Source: Candidatus Aerophobus profundus SCGC AAA252-L23 (GTDB taxonomy: Bacteria > Aerophobota > Aerophobia > Aerophobales > Aerophobaceae). From it: DNA of 12,865 nucleotides. Made by a program: the position numbers and the translations under genes. The stretch covers positions 1 through 12,865 of the forward strand of contig AQRW01000114.1 in assembly GCA_000402295.1 (NCBI GenBank). Reading direction: 5' to 3'. The notes under the pieces were generated by a model, which did no database searches, was not told where the DNA came from, and was given only the letters and a program-made list of their open reading frames with translations. Shown here piece after piece: positions 1 to 7,295 of the stretch. Each line of letters opens with the position of its first letter. The stretch's first letter is position 1.

Positions 1-1692
1 TTCTTTGTATAAATTCTCTGTAAAGCTTTCAAAGCGAGATGTACCCATCGAAAAAGCGGATACACCTGTACAGAGGATTCCAAGCCCAAGTCCAATGTTA
101 ACCCTTACAGCAATAACAGGTTTACTGGTGTTTGCCTGAAGTTTAATTAATGTATCCAAGTAATTATAGAGGGTAGCTTGGGAAGTATCTCGTTCAATGC
201 CATCAACAAAAAACAAATAACCATCACACTCAAACGCAGAAAAATTATTTAACACGGTCCTTTTGTTAAGGGGATCGTTCAAACTTTCTCCATTCAAACA
301 AATACCTGCATATATTTCTTTGCCGGGTGCTTTTCCATTCCGGTAATCGATACTTTCCTTTAAAAGCTTCATATCTAAGTCGAACCACTCCGCAATAGGA
401 TTTCGTTGTGAAGAAAGTGGTAAAACAGTTGTGTTGTGAGTATAATGAAATGGGGATAGTAAAGCGTCTGCTCCAAGCTTCAATTGTTCAGAAAGTACCT
501 TTTCAACATACTGTTTCTGCTTTTTATAGTCTTGCAAATATCTTGGGGTGATAACCTGAAGATTACTCGGTGCATAAGGTAACTCAGTTAAACCTTTTGT
601 ATTAGTATATGTACCATAAGCTAATCGAATTGTTGAGGGGTCGACTATCTTATGAAAGAAACCCATGCTACCAAGCTGAAACATCCATTTTTGCTGAAAC
701 TGATGATGTGCTGGAAGTATAACATTCAGCGAACCTTCGTTTGATTGGAGGTATTCTTTTAAGATACTTTTTTCATTCCATAAGATAGAATAAAACTTAG
801 GACTAAGATCATATTCTTTTTCGGTTAGTTGAATTTCATCCTGTTTAATTGAATTTGCGAGCGCTTCTATTTTTGTGAACCTTTGATAAGGTTCTTTTTC
901 AAGCAGCTTTAGAATAATGTTTTCAAGACGATTGCTTATTGAAGGTTTATGAATTCGCGGAGGAGTTGGGGGTTGGTTTTTTATTCTATCAACCAATTCA
1001 GGAAGGTTTGAAAATTCATATGGAAGTTTCCCTGTCAACATTTCGTAAAGCACTATGCCAAGCGTGTATAAATCGCTACGCTTATCAAGGTTCTTGCTGT
1101 CAGTAATTTGTTCGGGAGACATGTAACGCGGAAAACCTATAATATCACCAGTTTTCGTTATTGAAGTATAATCTATGATTTTTGAAATACCGTAATCAAT
1201 AATTTTGATATGTCCACCAACATTAATTATGATATTTCCCGGATGTAGATCACGGTGAACAATACCCCTGTCTTCCTCATCTCCTCTTATATTGTGTAAA
1301 TGCTGAGTTCCTTCAAGGATTCTGCTAAAAATGCTCAATGCTTCTTGTTCGTCAAAAGGGCCTTGAGTATCAAGTATTTCCCGTAATGTTTGACCTTCGG
1401 CAAACTCCATGACAAGAAAGATAGAAGGAACGCTTTGTGATATTAGTATGAAATCATCAGCGTATCTTACAAGATACCGGTGATTAACTGCTTTCAGTAT
1501 AGAGATTTCCCGTTGTATGCGATTCTTGTCTCCCCTTTTCCTAAACTCTTCTAGTACATACTCTTCCCTGAATATCTTGATGGCATATATTTTTCCCTCT
1601 TTTTCTGCTTTATAGACAGCCCCAAAAGCACCTGAGCCAATGAACTCATTAAAGACATAACCATTGATTGTGGTTCCTATTATATTCGTGAT
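1..1692 (-). CDS. Ser/Thr protein kinase with unrecognised C-terminal domain (3' end outside window)
   Basis: The frame is open from the left edge to an in-frame TAG at 1693-1695. Numbering residues from the ATA codon at 1680, the kinase domain (about 6-280) shows a glycine loop GSGAFG (15-20), ATP lysine in YAIK (K35), helix-C glutamate in QREIS (E58), catalytic loop VHRDLHPGN (141-149), metal-binding DYG (162-164, Tyr for the usual Phe), MSPEQ (187-191) and RSDLYTLG. All catalytic residues are present, so it should phosphorylate Ser/Thr. The remaining 280 or so residues are soluble, with no membrane segment and no WD40, PASTA or TPR repeats. They alternate hydrophobic strands and helices, with GADALLSPFHYTHN and RVNIGLGLGILCTG, somewhat like a TIM barrel; I do not recognise the family. 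No ATG, GTG or TTG lies between the stop and the glycine loop, although an AAAGGAAAG ribosome site (1697-1705) sits in the right place, so the start is ATC, ACG or ATA, or the 5' end is damaged. Kinase call sure; start uncertain. Confidence 0.9.
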   Translation of the reverse strand, partial: MTNIIGTTINGYVFNEFIGSGAFGAVYKAEKEGKIYAIKIFREEYVLEEFRKRGDKNRIQREISILKAVNHRYLVRYADDFILISQSVPSIFLVMEFAEGQTLREILDTQGPFDEQEALSIFSRILEGTQHLHNIRGDEEDRGIVHRDLHPGNIIINVGGHIKIIDYGISKIIDYTSITKTGDIIGFPRYMSPEQITDSKNLDKRSDLYTLGIVLYEMLTGKLPYEFSNLPELVDRIKNQPPTPPRIHKPSISNRLENIILKLLEKEPYQRFTKIEALANSIKQDEIQLTEKEYDLSPKFYSILWNEKSILKEYLQSNEGSLNVILPAHHQFQQKWMFQLGSMGFFHKIVDPSTIRLAYGTYTNTKGLTELPYAPSNLQVITPRYLQDYKKQKQYVEKVLSEQLKLGADALLSPFHYTHNTTVLPLSSQRNPIAEWFDLDMKLLKESIDYRNGKAPGKEIYAGICLNGESLNDPLNKRTVLNNFSAFECDGYLFFVDGIERDTSQATLYNYLDTLIKLQANTSKPVIAVRVNIGLGLGILCTGVSAFSMGTSRFESFTENLYKE

Positions 1693-1832
1693 CTATCTTT
1701 CCTTTATTCCTGTGGGTTATTGTATCTAGCTTCTAAATAAACAATTGTTTGATTCTGCGCAATATTTTTTTACATCCATACACATAACATATTATTATAC
1801 AGAGTTCTATCATGCGCACAAAGTATCAATAT

Positions 1833-1902
1833 GTCAACTGAATTTTATGCTTTTGTCCATGCAAAATAATTATGTCACCCTTTCTGTAAAATAAAAATGT
1901 CA
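1833..1902 (-). repeat. Insertion-sequence end with a TGTCA ladder (copy 1)
   Basis: Four TGTC(A/C) boxes read on the plus strand begin at 1833, 1855, 1873 and 1898, spaced 22, 18 and 25 bases. The same ladder with almost the same spacing recurs at 5216-5286, and the sequence between boxes (ATGCAAA, TAATTATGTCACCC, TTTCTG) is shared. The last box overlaps the stop codon of a transposase-like C-terminal fragment. This looks like the terminal binding region of an insertion sequence whose body has gone. The element family is not identified. Confidence 0.6.
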
Positions 1903-2142
1903 TACCCTTACCAGCAAAACTTCCTTTTGAGAAGGAGCGTATTGTTGATGTTCTACAGGAACAATAGGCTTGAATGGAAGCCCCTCGTCCTTGTAAAAGA
2001 TATGAATTGTTTTAATAGGGACAGCGCCCATTTATTGATTCTTACGAAATCTCCCACGAGACAAATCCTTTAGTTGCCGCCCAAGCAGCTCTTCTATTCT
2101 ACTTATGACACCATCTTTGTCTTCAAAAACGCATTGCTGATG
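1900..2142 (-). pseudogene. Remnant of a transposase-like C-terminus
   Basis: From the ATG at 2031 to TGA at 1900 there are 43 codons. Their tail (HIFYKDEGLPFKPI, then QYAPSQKEVLLVRV) matches the tail at 5284-5390 (YIFYQGEELPHKPI, then RYAPSHKEALAVGV). The same frame continues upstream past one TAA (2032-2034) for about 36 more codons (FEDKDGVISRIEELLGRQL) before another stop. No catalytic transposase core remains. The shared tail directly abuts the TGTCA ladder, which is why I read it as the 3' end of an insertion-sequence transposase. Family assignment is inference. Confidence 0.5.
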
Positions 2143-2230
2143 ATTTCCCCTCTAAGTAAGATGATGAGGGAAATCTGCTGCCGCAGCTCTTGATATTCGT
2201 GGCAGGCGAAAGGTTTATACGCAACTAATC
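2103..2230 (-). other. Coding-like debris, unrecognised
   Basis: A frame of about 40 codons (containing CHEYQELRQQISLIILLRG) ends at TAA 2103-2105 and overlaps the preceding remnant in another frame. It has no start codon with a ribosome site and a stop lies just upstream, so it is probably gene debris. Between here and 2391 I see no gene. Confidence 0.2.
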
Positions 2231-2391
2231 AATAGGTTAATGATAATGCTCATTATCCCTATTCTCCTGCATAGTTAAATTTCCGAGGCATTTCGGCGTC
2301 AAATAAAATGCTAAAATTGCAGTGATGATCCCAGATAATGTTTTCAATGAAAAATGAGTCATAGCATTTCCCCATGATACATAACATATTA

Positions 2392-3348
2392 CTACGCACT
2401 ATTCCTAATCATTTGCTTTTTCTCATCAACTGTATCAATTGTTTCAATAATTATTTGTCTCACATCTTCACTTCGATTATATTCTTCAGCAGTATATTTT
2501 ATTTCACTTAAGCAAGACGATATCCCGTCTAATAATTTTTTAGCCCATTCTAGTCCATTTGTCTCCTGTTGTTGACCAATGAATTCTATCATCTTTCGAT
2601 TATCCCAACCCGCTATTAAAAATAATAAATTGTCTAATATAATTTTGGTTCCTCTATCGGAATTACAGGGTATTTCAAGACTTAGACTTTTTAAAACTTT
2701 CAATTTTGCAAAAACAGGATAATCGTTTAATAAATGAAGTTCTTGAAGTTTTCTGTCAAATAATTCAATATCTGAATTAGCTTGCCTCATTGCGGAAAAC
2801 GCTTGTCTTTCAATCTTTTTTATATCACTTGAATCTGGATATTCATTTAATTCCTCGTTACGAGCAGTTTCTTTTATGATACGCCTTATTTCTTCTGAAA
2901 ATTCTGACCAATACATGTCAACTTTTTGCTCCAATCTGTCTATTCCCAACTTTTCAGGTCCATTTATTTTATTCATGGATAACAAAAGCATAAACATATC
3001 TTGTCTTGAAAATTTAGTTGCTTGAAGTTGATTTAAAGGAGATGGCAACTCCTCAGGGTCAACACCAAATAACAAGGGGAATACTTTCTTTGCTGAAACT
3101 CGAAGCGCTCCCGCTTCGAAGTTTATCCAGGTGCTAAGTGTGTTTTTTGGAGTCAACAGAACTATTCCAAAGTCTGCTTCTTTTAGATTTTTAATAATTT
3201 CTTGAGGCCATGTTTCACCTTTTGGAATTTGAAATGATAAAAATGGCGTAGAATCTAACTCTAATATCTTAGAGATAAATTCACTTAAACGGATAGCTAT
3301 CGATTTAGTTTGTTTTCCCGACCAACTAATAAATACTTTCATTCTCAT
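2392..3348 (-). CDS. Standalone TIR-domain protein (predicted NADase effector)
   Basis: 318 residues. The N-terminal TIR domain (about 3-155) starts KVFISWSG and carries TWINFEAGAL (73-82), with E78 in the place of the catalytic glutamate of NAD-cleaving bacterial TIR domains, followed by FPLLFGVDPEELPSPLNQLQ. This pattern is typical of standalone TIR proteins of defence islands. Residues 160-318 are helical, with a charged stretch near 175-210 that may form a coiled coil; no known partner domain is visible there. No signal peptide or membrane segment, so cytosolic. The ATG at 3348 is preceded by AAGGA (3354-3358), and its first base is the last base of the TAA of the upstream broken ORF, implying translational coupling. 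It is downstream of the RAMA nuclease on the same strand. NADase activity is known for the family and inferred here. I cannot assign it to Thoeris: no ThsA-like gene is in view. Confidence 0.88.
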   Translation of the reverse strand: MRMKVFISWSGKQTKSIAIRLSEFISKILELDSTPFLSFQIPKGETWPQEIIKNLKEADFGIVLLTPKNTLSTWINFEAGALRVSAKKVFPLLFGVDPEELPSPLNQLQATKFSRQDMFMLLLSMNKINGPEKLGIDRLEQKVDMYWSEFSEEIRRIIKETARNEELNEYPDSSDIKKIERQAFSAMRQANSDIELFDRKLQELHLLNDYPVFAKLKVLKSLSLEIPCNSDRGTKIILDNLLFLIAGWDNRKMIEFIGQQQETNGLEWAKKLLDGISSCLSEIKYTAEEYNRSEDVRQIIIETIDTVDEKKQMIRNSA

Positions 3349-3730
3349 TATTTTCCTTGCAATACATTAATAGGAACGACACTCCCGATATTGTCTGAAA
3401 TCATTCTAATCTTCAAAAAGACGCTCCTAATAATTCCCTCCTGTGTCACTTGATCAGGTGGTCCCCTTTTGCGTTGACATTCACACCCGTAATAACCTCC
3501 CTTTTCTATTGTGGGCCATAATGCTTCCTAATCAAACTAACGTATGCTTGAAAATTATCTCTATAAGCAGCTTCAGAGTCTAAATCCCGCTTTCTTTTTG
3601 TGAAATCATCACCTCAAAGTAGATCAGAAGCCTCCTTCAATTACTTATTAGTTAAGTCAGCACAAACTTGGGTGATTCTCATGCTCTCATAGTTGAGGGC
3701 AACTTCTTGCACACTTCTTGGGCCGGCCTT
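3348..3730 (-). pseudogene. Broken ORF between the RAMA nuclease and the TIR gene
   Basis: Read on the minus strand, one protein-like path runs from just after the nuclease to the TIR start. It passes KAGPRSVQEVALNYESMR, a TAA and a TGA stop, then KRKRDLDSEAAYRDNFQAYV and SLIRKHYGP. There the frame must change, because the first frame ends at TAG 3506-3508. The second frame continues IEKGGYYGCECQRKRGPPD, VTQEGIIRSVFLKIRMI and ends PINVLQGK at TAA 3348-3350. Composition and continuity on both sides of the shift suggest one ancestral gene of about 125 codons disabled by two stops and one frameshift. Alternatively the last part (about 50 codons) is still translated. Cys-x-Cys and neighbouring basic residues are present, but I do not recognise the family. 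Its 3' end still couples to the TIR start. Confidence 0.45.
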
Positions 3731-3773
3731 TGAGCCTAGGCAACAGTCATCTTCACCCCCGAGTTCGAAAGAG

Positions 3774-4706
3774 CTATTCCTCGTGCACCAACCATTTTTT
3801 TATGTCCCCAGTAATTCTGGCTCTGAGTTCCGCTATAGGCTTTAGTGTTCCTGAGTCAGGGTCCTTGTATTTCCAGAAGAGCCACCCACTCCCAGTAAAA
3901 GAGCCGTTTGTAGCATGGTACGAAGCTCCTGAAGGATAACGATATTCCTTCCCATCGGCGTCGAGCATACCGCTTTTCGTAACGGTGGCGGTGTAGCTTT
4001 TGTCCTTATACTCAGCTCTGAACACATCACCGGGTTTCACGATCCCTCTATCTACCAGGTGAACAATTGTCACCTCTTTCTTAACCTCTTTCTTGGAAGG
4101 TTCCAGAGAAGGAGCTCGAATACCCCTCTCTACGGTTGGGAACGAGTGAATGTGAACAGCCTCTGCCCCTTTTCTTCTGAAAGTCTTAACTTCTAGAATA
4201 TTACTTCTGAAAGGCTGACTTTGAACAGCTTCCTCGAGTTGCTTAGTTTTCTTATCTACCACTATAATAAGATCGGGATCCTCAAAAATTATGTTTGATA
4301 GAAATTCGTGAATCTCGCCAGAGCCTATTTTTTCCTTCACCCAAGCCTCTAGAATTGGCTTACCTTTAATTTCTGCGTGAAGTATTTTGATGATCTTTCT
4401 GCGAGTTGCATCATTCTTTATGCCGTGGGCAAATTTGCTGATCTGTGGAACTATATGACTGAATACATCATGGGAGGAAAGTTCAACTTCTATAATGGAC
4501 CATTTACGAGGTTGAGTGATATGAATTACATAAGCGTCGGGAATGGAGGCGATTTTTGCATTTGATTCAATAACTTTCTTTACGTTGAAATAGACAGCAT
4601 CTCCGCCAAAAACTTCTTTAAAGTGCTCCATTAACACTTCTTCCAGTTGACTTTCTTTTTGAGGTTGCCATAGATTGTATTTTACTCCATCTTTTAACAG
4701 GAACAT
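3774..4706 (-). CDS. Predicted PD-(D/E)xK nuclease with C-terminal RAMA domain
   Basis: 310 residues, no signal or membrane segment. The N-terminal half has the order expected of a PD-(D/E)xK nuclease: E22 in a first helix, IPDAYV with D57, then WSIIEVELSSHDV with E73 and E75, and PQISKF with Q88. The usual lysine is replaced, giving E-x-E. A second strand pair (EDPDLIIVVD, about 142-151, then NILEVKTF) follows. A charged linker (SKKEVKKEV, 204-212) leads to a RAMA domain at about 215-293: GIVKPGDVFRAEYKDKSYTA, then DGKEYRYPSGASYHAT and GSGWLFWKY. RAMA domains are associated with restriction and modification systems and are predicted to sense modified DNA bases. The ribosome site GGGAGG lies about 11 bases before the ATG, which is long. 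It heads the TIR module on the same strand. The domain calls are from motifs; cleavage of modified phage DNA is inference. Confidence 0.75.
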   Translation of the reverse strand: MFLLKDGVKYNLWQPQKESQLEEVLMEHFKEVFGGDAVYFNVKKVIESNAKIASIPDAYVIHITQPRKWSIIEVELSSHDVFSHIVPQISKFAHGIKNDATRRKIIKILHAEIKGKPILEAWVKEKIGSGEIHEFLSNIIFEDPDLIIVVDKKTKQLEEAVQSQPFRSNILEVKTFRRKGAEAVHIHSFPTVERGIRAPSLEPSKKEVKKEVTIVHLVDRGIVKPGDVFRAEYKDKSYTATVTKSGMLDADGKEYRYPSGASYHATNGSFTGSGWLFWKYKDPDSGTLKPIAELRARITGDIKKWLVHEE

Positions 4707-5215
4707 TTTTTGTCAATCCTCCCTTTTCCGAATTCTAATAAGCATAGTCTAAATACCCATAATCTCAGGCTTATCTTTCTCATTTAGGACAACAGAGTCA
4801 TATTGGGATCTTCTGGTTTGGCACATGGTCATCATGCCTAGTAGCTATCTTGTATCTCTTGTCAACTAAGCACAGCATCTCTAGATCCCAGTTCCTTCCG
4901 GTTATACTTTCCCAAGTAGAGGATCAGTTTCCTAAGTTCTTTCTTTTGTCTTGGGATTACTACCTGTCAAAGGAGATTAACAATTCCAATTTACTTCTTC
5001 TTAAGACTAGGATGTTTTGTGTGCAGATTGCCATTGGTATGACCAGCGGTGTTCTTTGGCTGGACAGTGGACTTATAATAGGGTACGGGGAGTATTCTTG
5101 TCTTATGACACCTAATCGAGGCTGATTGAGATTCCGAAATAAATGTGCAAGAACCTGAATCTTCGTCAGCATTTGATACCTTCTCTATACTATATGCTAA
5201 AATTTCTCACCGACA
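4707..5215. other. Intergenic stretch, mostly uninterpreted
   Basis: Between the RAMA nuclease start and the insertion-sequence ladder I see only short frames. On the minus strand a 70-codon frame (4960-5172) has a good ribosome site and is listed separately. Beyond its end, another minus-strand frame contains EMLCLVDKRYKIATRHDD before a stop, possibly debris of the same gene. No clear promoter for the nuclease gene was found. Confidence 0.3.
4960..5172 (-). CDS. Small ORF of unknown function, possibly a gene fragment
   Basis: 70 codons starting MLTKIQVLAHLFRNLNQ. The ATG at 5172 follows AGAAGG (5179-5184) with a 6-base spacer, the best evidence that it was once a real start. The start lies only about 44 bases beyond the insertion-sequence ladder. 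The protein has no membrane segment, signal peptide or motif that I recognise, and the frame ends early, with more coding-like sequence after it. It could be the start of a gene cut short by mutation, or chance. Confidence 0.25.
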   Translation of the reverse strand: MLTKIQVLAHLFRNLNQPRLGVIRQEYSPYPIISPLSSQRTPLVIPMAICTQNILVLRRSKLELLISFDR

Positions 5216-5286
5216 TGTCAAGTTGATCGTGTAAATGTGTCAATGCAAAGTAATTATGTCACCCTTTCTGCACAATGAAAATGTCA
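5216..5286 (-). repeat. Insertion-sequence end with a TGTCA ladder (copy 2)
   Basis: TGTCA boxes at 5216, 5238, 5257 and 5282 have spacings 22, 19 and 25, nearly matching the copy at 1833-1902. The 40 or so bases from TAATTATGTCACCC to ATGTCATACCC are close to identical between copies. The last box overlaps the TGA of the neighbouring ORF, as in copy 1. Both copies have the same orientation, so they form direct repeats around 1903-5215. Confidence 0.6.
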
Positions 5287-5466
5287 TACCCCAACCGCTA
5301 AAGCTTCCTTATGAGAAGGAGCGTACCTTTTCTCTTCTTGAAACATAATAGGTTTATGGGGAAGTTCTTCTCCCTGGTAGAAGATATAGATGATTCCATC
5401 TTTCCCGTTGTCTATTGTCTCCGTTGGCATCACAGGAATGTCGGTACTTATTGCTCCGTTTTTCAT
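5284..5466 (-). pseudogene. Chimeric small ORF: duplicated small protein joined to an insertion-sequence transposase tail
   Basis: 60 codons in one open frame, but of two origins. The first 24 or so codons (MKNGAISTDIPVMPTETIDN) align codon by codon, without gaps, with the small broken ORF at 7533-7742 (MNSRPTGAEIAVIATEDARR). The rest (YIFYQGEELPHKPI to the end) matches the transposase-like tail at 1900-2031. The join is near the GKDG codons at about 5395-5400. The ATG lies 8 bases after the TAG of the WHy lipoprotein gene, without a ribosome site, so any expression would rely on coupling. An insertion followed by deletion of the element body would explain it. It may still be translated, but no function can be claimed. 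Confidence 0.5.
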
Positions 5467-6112
5467 TAGCTAAGCTATTTTTCACAGGGAAGGATGTTGG
5501 TCTCAAAAGTTCCGCAAGTTTTGTTTGGCCGGTTGGCAAGTTTTCCACCAAAGACTTTCATTATCGGTACATAATTGAAACAATACTTGGTCTTCTCGCC
5601 GTTCTCTATGTGGGTAACCCACCACTCTATTATTTTCCGGTTGTCTATTCTGGTACGGCAAGTAGTGGACCTCTCCTCCCCTGGCCAAAGACGTAAGGGT
5701 AGACTCATACTTCCTTTAGCCATCTGAACTTCGTTCATAACTAACCCGTAGTCTACATCGGTTACCCCCAGTGGATAACAAGGCATGTAAAAATTGTTGA
5801 TGGTAATGGTATGTTTGATCTCTGTCTCTTGAGAGGTAACCTTTCCCCATTCAGATTTCAAACGTTTCCAGCCTATCTTGCAGACTCCAATATCTATAGG
5901 TCCCAGATTGGTGCCGTTGAGACCTTTGAGCATATCAGTTTCAAACTGGGATTCCTGAGAATAGGGATAGAAGATGTCTACCTCATCAACGGAAAGTATT
6001 ACTTTTCCTTCAATCCTTACCCTGGTTTTCTCACCGTTATTGATATGCGATACCCACCAGTCAATGATTTTCTCATTATCAAGGGTACTGGAGAAACGAA
6101 CACAGCTACCGC
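5467..6112. repeat. Duplicated segment, copy A
   Basis: This stretch aligns without any gap, at a constant offset of 2276 bases, with 7743-8388. In one 60-base sample (5881-5940) I count 56 matches. It covers the 3' part of the lipoprotein gene, both stop codons and the shared TAGCTTAGCTAATGAA junction. Similarity falls beyond about 6112 but stays recognisable at protein level. Confidence 0.8.
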
Positions 6113-7295
6113 TGACATGAGGCACGATTTCAAGGTTGTGCCCCAGACCGCCAACCATCTTTATGTCATTAAAGTATATGTCACAGCCGACTTCCAAGGG
6201 AACAACGGAGAAACGAGCATCATTAACCAACATTTCTGTATTTATCATGGTGGTATCCAGGGAGACCCCTCCCCAGACACTGGAGACACTTGCAATTTGC
6301 AAGGCAGTGATCGACACAACGGCACCAACCGGAGGATCACCAGGTATCTTGTGGCCTCTTGTTACCATATAGTCAACAATTTCTCTTTTTCTCTCCCGGG
6401 GGATCTCTGACTTGTAGGGAGCATAGACTCCTCTTATCTCGGGTGAGAAAAAGGGAAGAGGAGCAATTACTTTTCTTTCTGGTACACCAAATGGTAAGGG
6501 TCCCTCTTTCTTGAGATAAGGAAAAGAAGGAGAATAAGGGGTACCTCTTTTAACCACTTTTATTTGTAGGGAGGGATAAATGAGTTTCTTCTTGCCCCGA
6601 TGGGACATATACTGAGTACCTTTTGGGGTAATTTTGTCCGCAGAAGAGATCTCAGGTCGCTTCAACGAAGAGGAATCTCGAGAAGAGGAAACAATTCCAC
6701 TCGAACAACTCTTGGTAAAGGCTTTTAGGACAATATTTTTTGTAAAATCTTTTTTCCTTATTTCCCACTCGACAGTTTTACCTTCGTAGTTCATGGAGTT
6801 AGCCATTTCAATCTGTTCCGGCAAGGTCACCCTTAGGGTAAGATATTTTAGGTCACTTTCGCTTTCTCCCTCAATCATTTTAGGAATCCTGGCTTCAAAG
6901 TAATAAGACCCGTCTTCTTTTTGAATGAAACTAATATGTTCATTATGGTTAATATCTACCTTTTCTTTGGATTTGAGAGTATAGTAGACGTAGTCGGTGT
7001 ACCCAATTTCTTTTTCTTCTTTTTCCAGCTCATAGTTATTCTGAAGTTCGGGGAATATGAACAAAAGAGTCTTGATTGAGATAACCCCTTCATCACCAGC
7101 GGAAGTTTTGTCAAATCGGAAGCTGGTGGATATATCAGCCTTCCCATCTGGATCAATCACAATTTGATGTTCACATTGGACATCAAAAAAACATCCTGAC
7201 ACTAATACAGGAATTAGCACCAGCAGCGTAAGAATGACTTTGGTAAGTATCTTCTCACCTGAGACCTTTGTCATCTTCATCATCACCTTACGCAC
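5475..7295 (-). CDS. Lipoprotein with LppM-like N-terminal domain and two WHy/LEA14 domains
   Basis: 606 residues from GTG 7295; ATG codons at 7283, 7280 and 7274 are equally possible starts, since AAGG precedes them. A hydrophobic segment (16-34) ends in a lipobox LVSGC with lipidated Cys35, so the mature protein is membrane anchored. Residues about 36-195 (VIDPDGKADISTSFRFD, LTLRVTLPEQIEM, KTVEWEIRKKDF) resemble the DUF3153/LppM domain of bacterial lipoproteins. A Ser- and Pro-rich linker (about 200-325) follows. Two WHy (LEA type 2) domains, about 330-455 and 465-606, carry CDIYFNDIKMVGGLG, IIDWWVSHINNGEKT and then IIEWWVTHIENGEKT. WHy domains are linked to desiccation and stress protection; the exact role here is unknown. 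The C-terminal half is a recent duplicate of the gene at 7751-8701. The N-terminal LppM-like half is unique to this copy, so it is probably a fusion. Confidence 0.82.
   Translation of the reverse strand: MRKVMMKMTKVSGEKILTKVILTLLVLIPVLVSGCFFDVQCEHQIVIDPDGKADISTSFRFDKTSAGDEGVISIKTLLFIFPELQNNYELEKEEKEIGYTDYVYYTLKSKEKVDINHNEHISFIQKEDGSYYFEARIPKMIEGESESDLKYLTLRVTLPEQIEMANSMNYEGKTVEWEIRKKDFTKNIVLKAFTKSCSSGIVSSSRDSSSLKRPEISSADKITPKGTQYMSHRGKKKLIYPSLQIKVVKRGTPYSPSFPYLKKEGPLPFGVPERKVIAPLPFFSPEIRGVYAPYKSEIPRERKREIVDYMVTRGHKIPGDPPVGAVVSITALQIASVSSVWGGVSLDTTMINTEMLVNDARFSVVPLEVGCDIYFNDIKMVGGLGHNLEIVPHVSGSCVRFSSTLDNEKIIDWWVSHINNGEKTRVRIEGKVILSVDEVDIFYPYSQESQFETDMLKGLNGTNLGPIDIGVCKIGWKRLKSEWGKVTSQETEIKHTITINNFYMPCYPLGVTDVDYGLVMNEVQMAKGSMSLPLRLWPGEERSTTCRTRIDNRKIIEWWVTHIENGEKTKYCFNYVPIMKVFGGKLANRPNKTCGTFETNILPCEK

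Noticed and set aside
1833..1902. CRISPR-like regular repeats
   Set aside because: The repeated unit is only five bases, spacers are not uniform, and the same ladder recurs elsewhere next to a transposase-like tail.
2392..3348. Thoeris ThsB assignment
   Set aside because: TIR sequence matches the general standalone type, and no NAD-binding SIR2/SLOG (ThsA) gene is present in the window.
3718..3939. 73-codon plus-strand frame
   Set aside because: It mostly overlaps the RAMA domain on the opposite strand, which has clear motif support.
4850..5125. 91-codon plus-strand frame
   Set aside because: No ribosome site, no recognised motif and opposite to the direction of its neighbours; antisense to a frame with a better start.
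5811..6410. 199-codon plus-strand frame
   Set aside because: It is antisense to the WHy domains of the lipoprotein gene; conservation between paralogues follows the minus-strand frame, and no ribosome site supports it.
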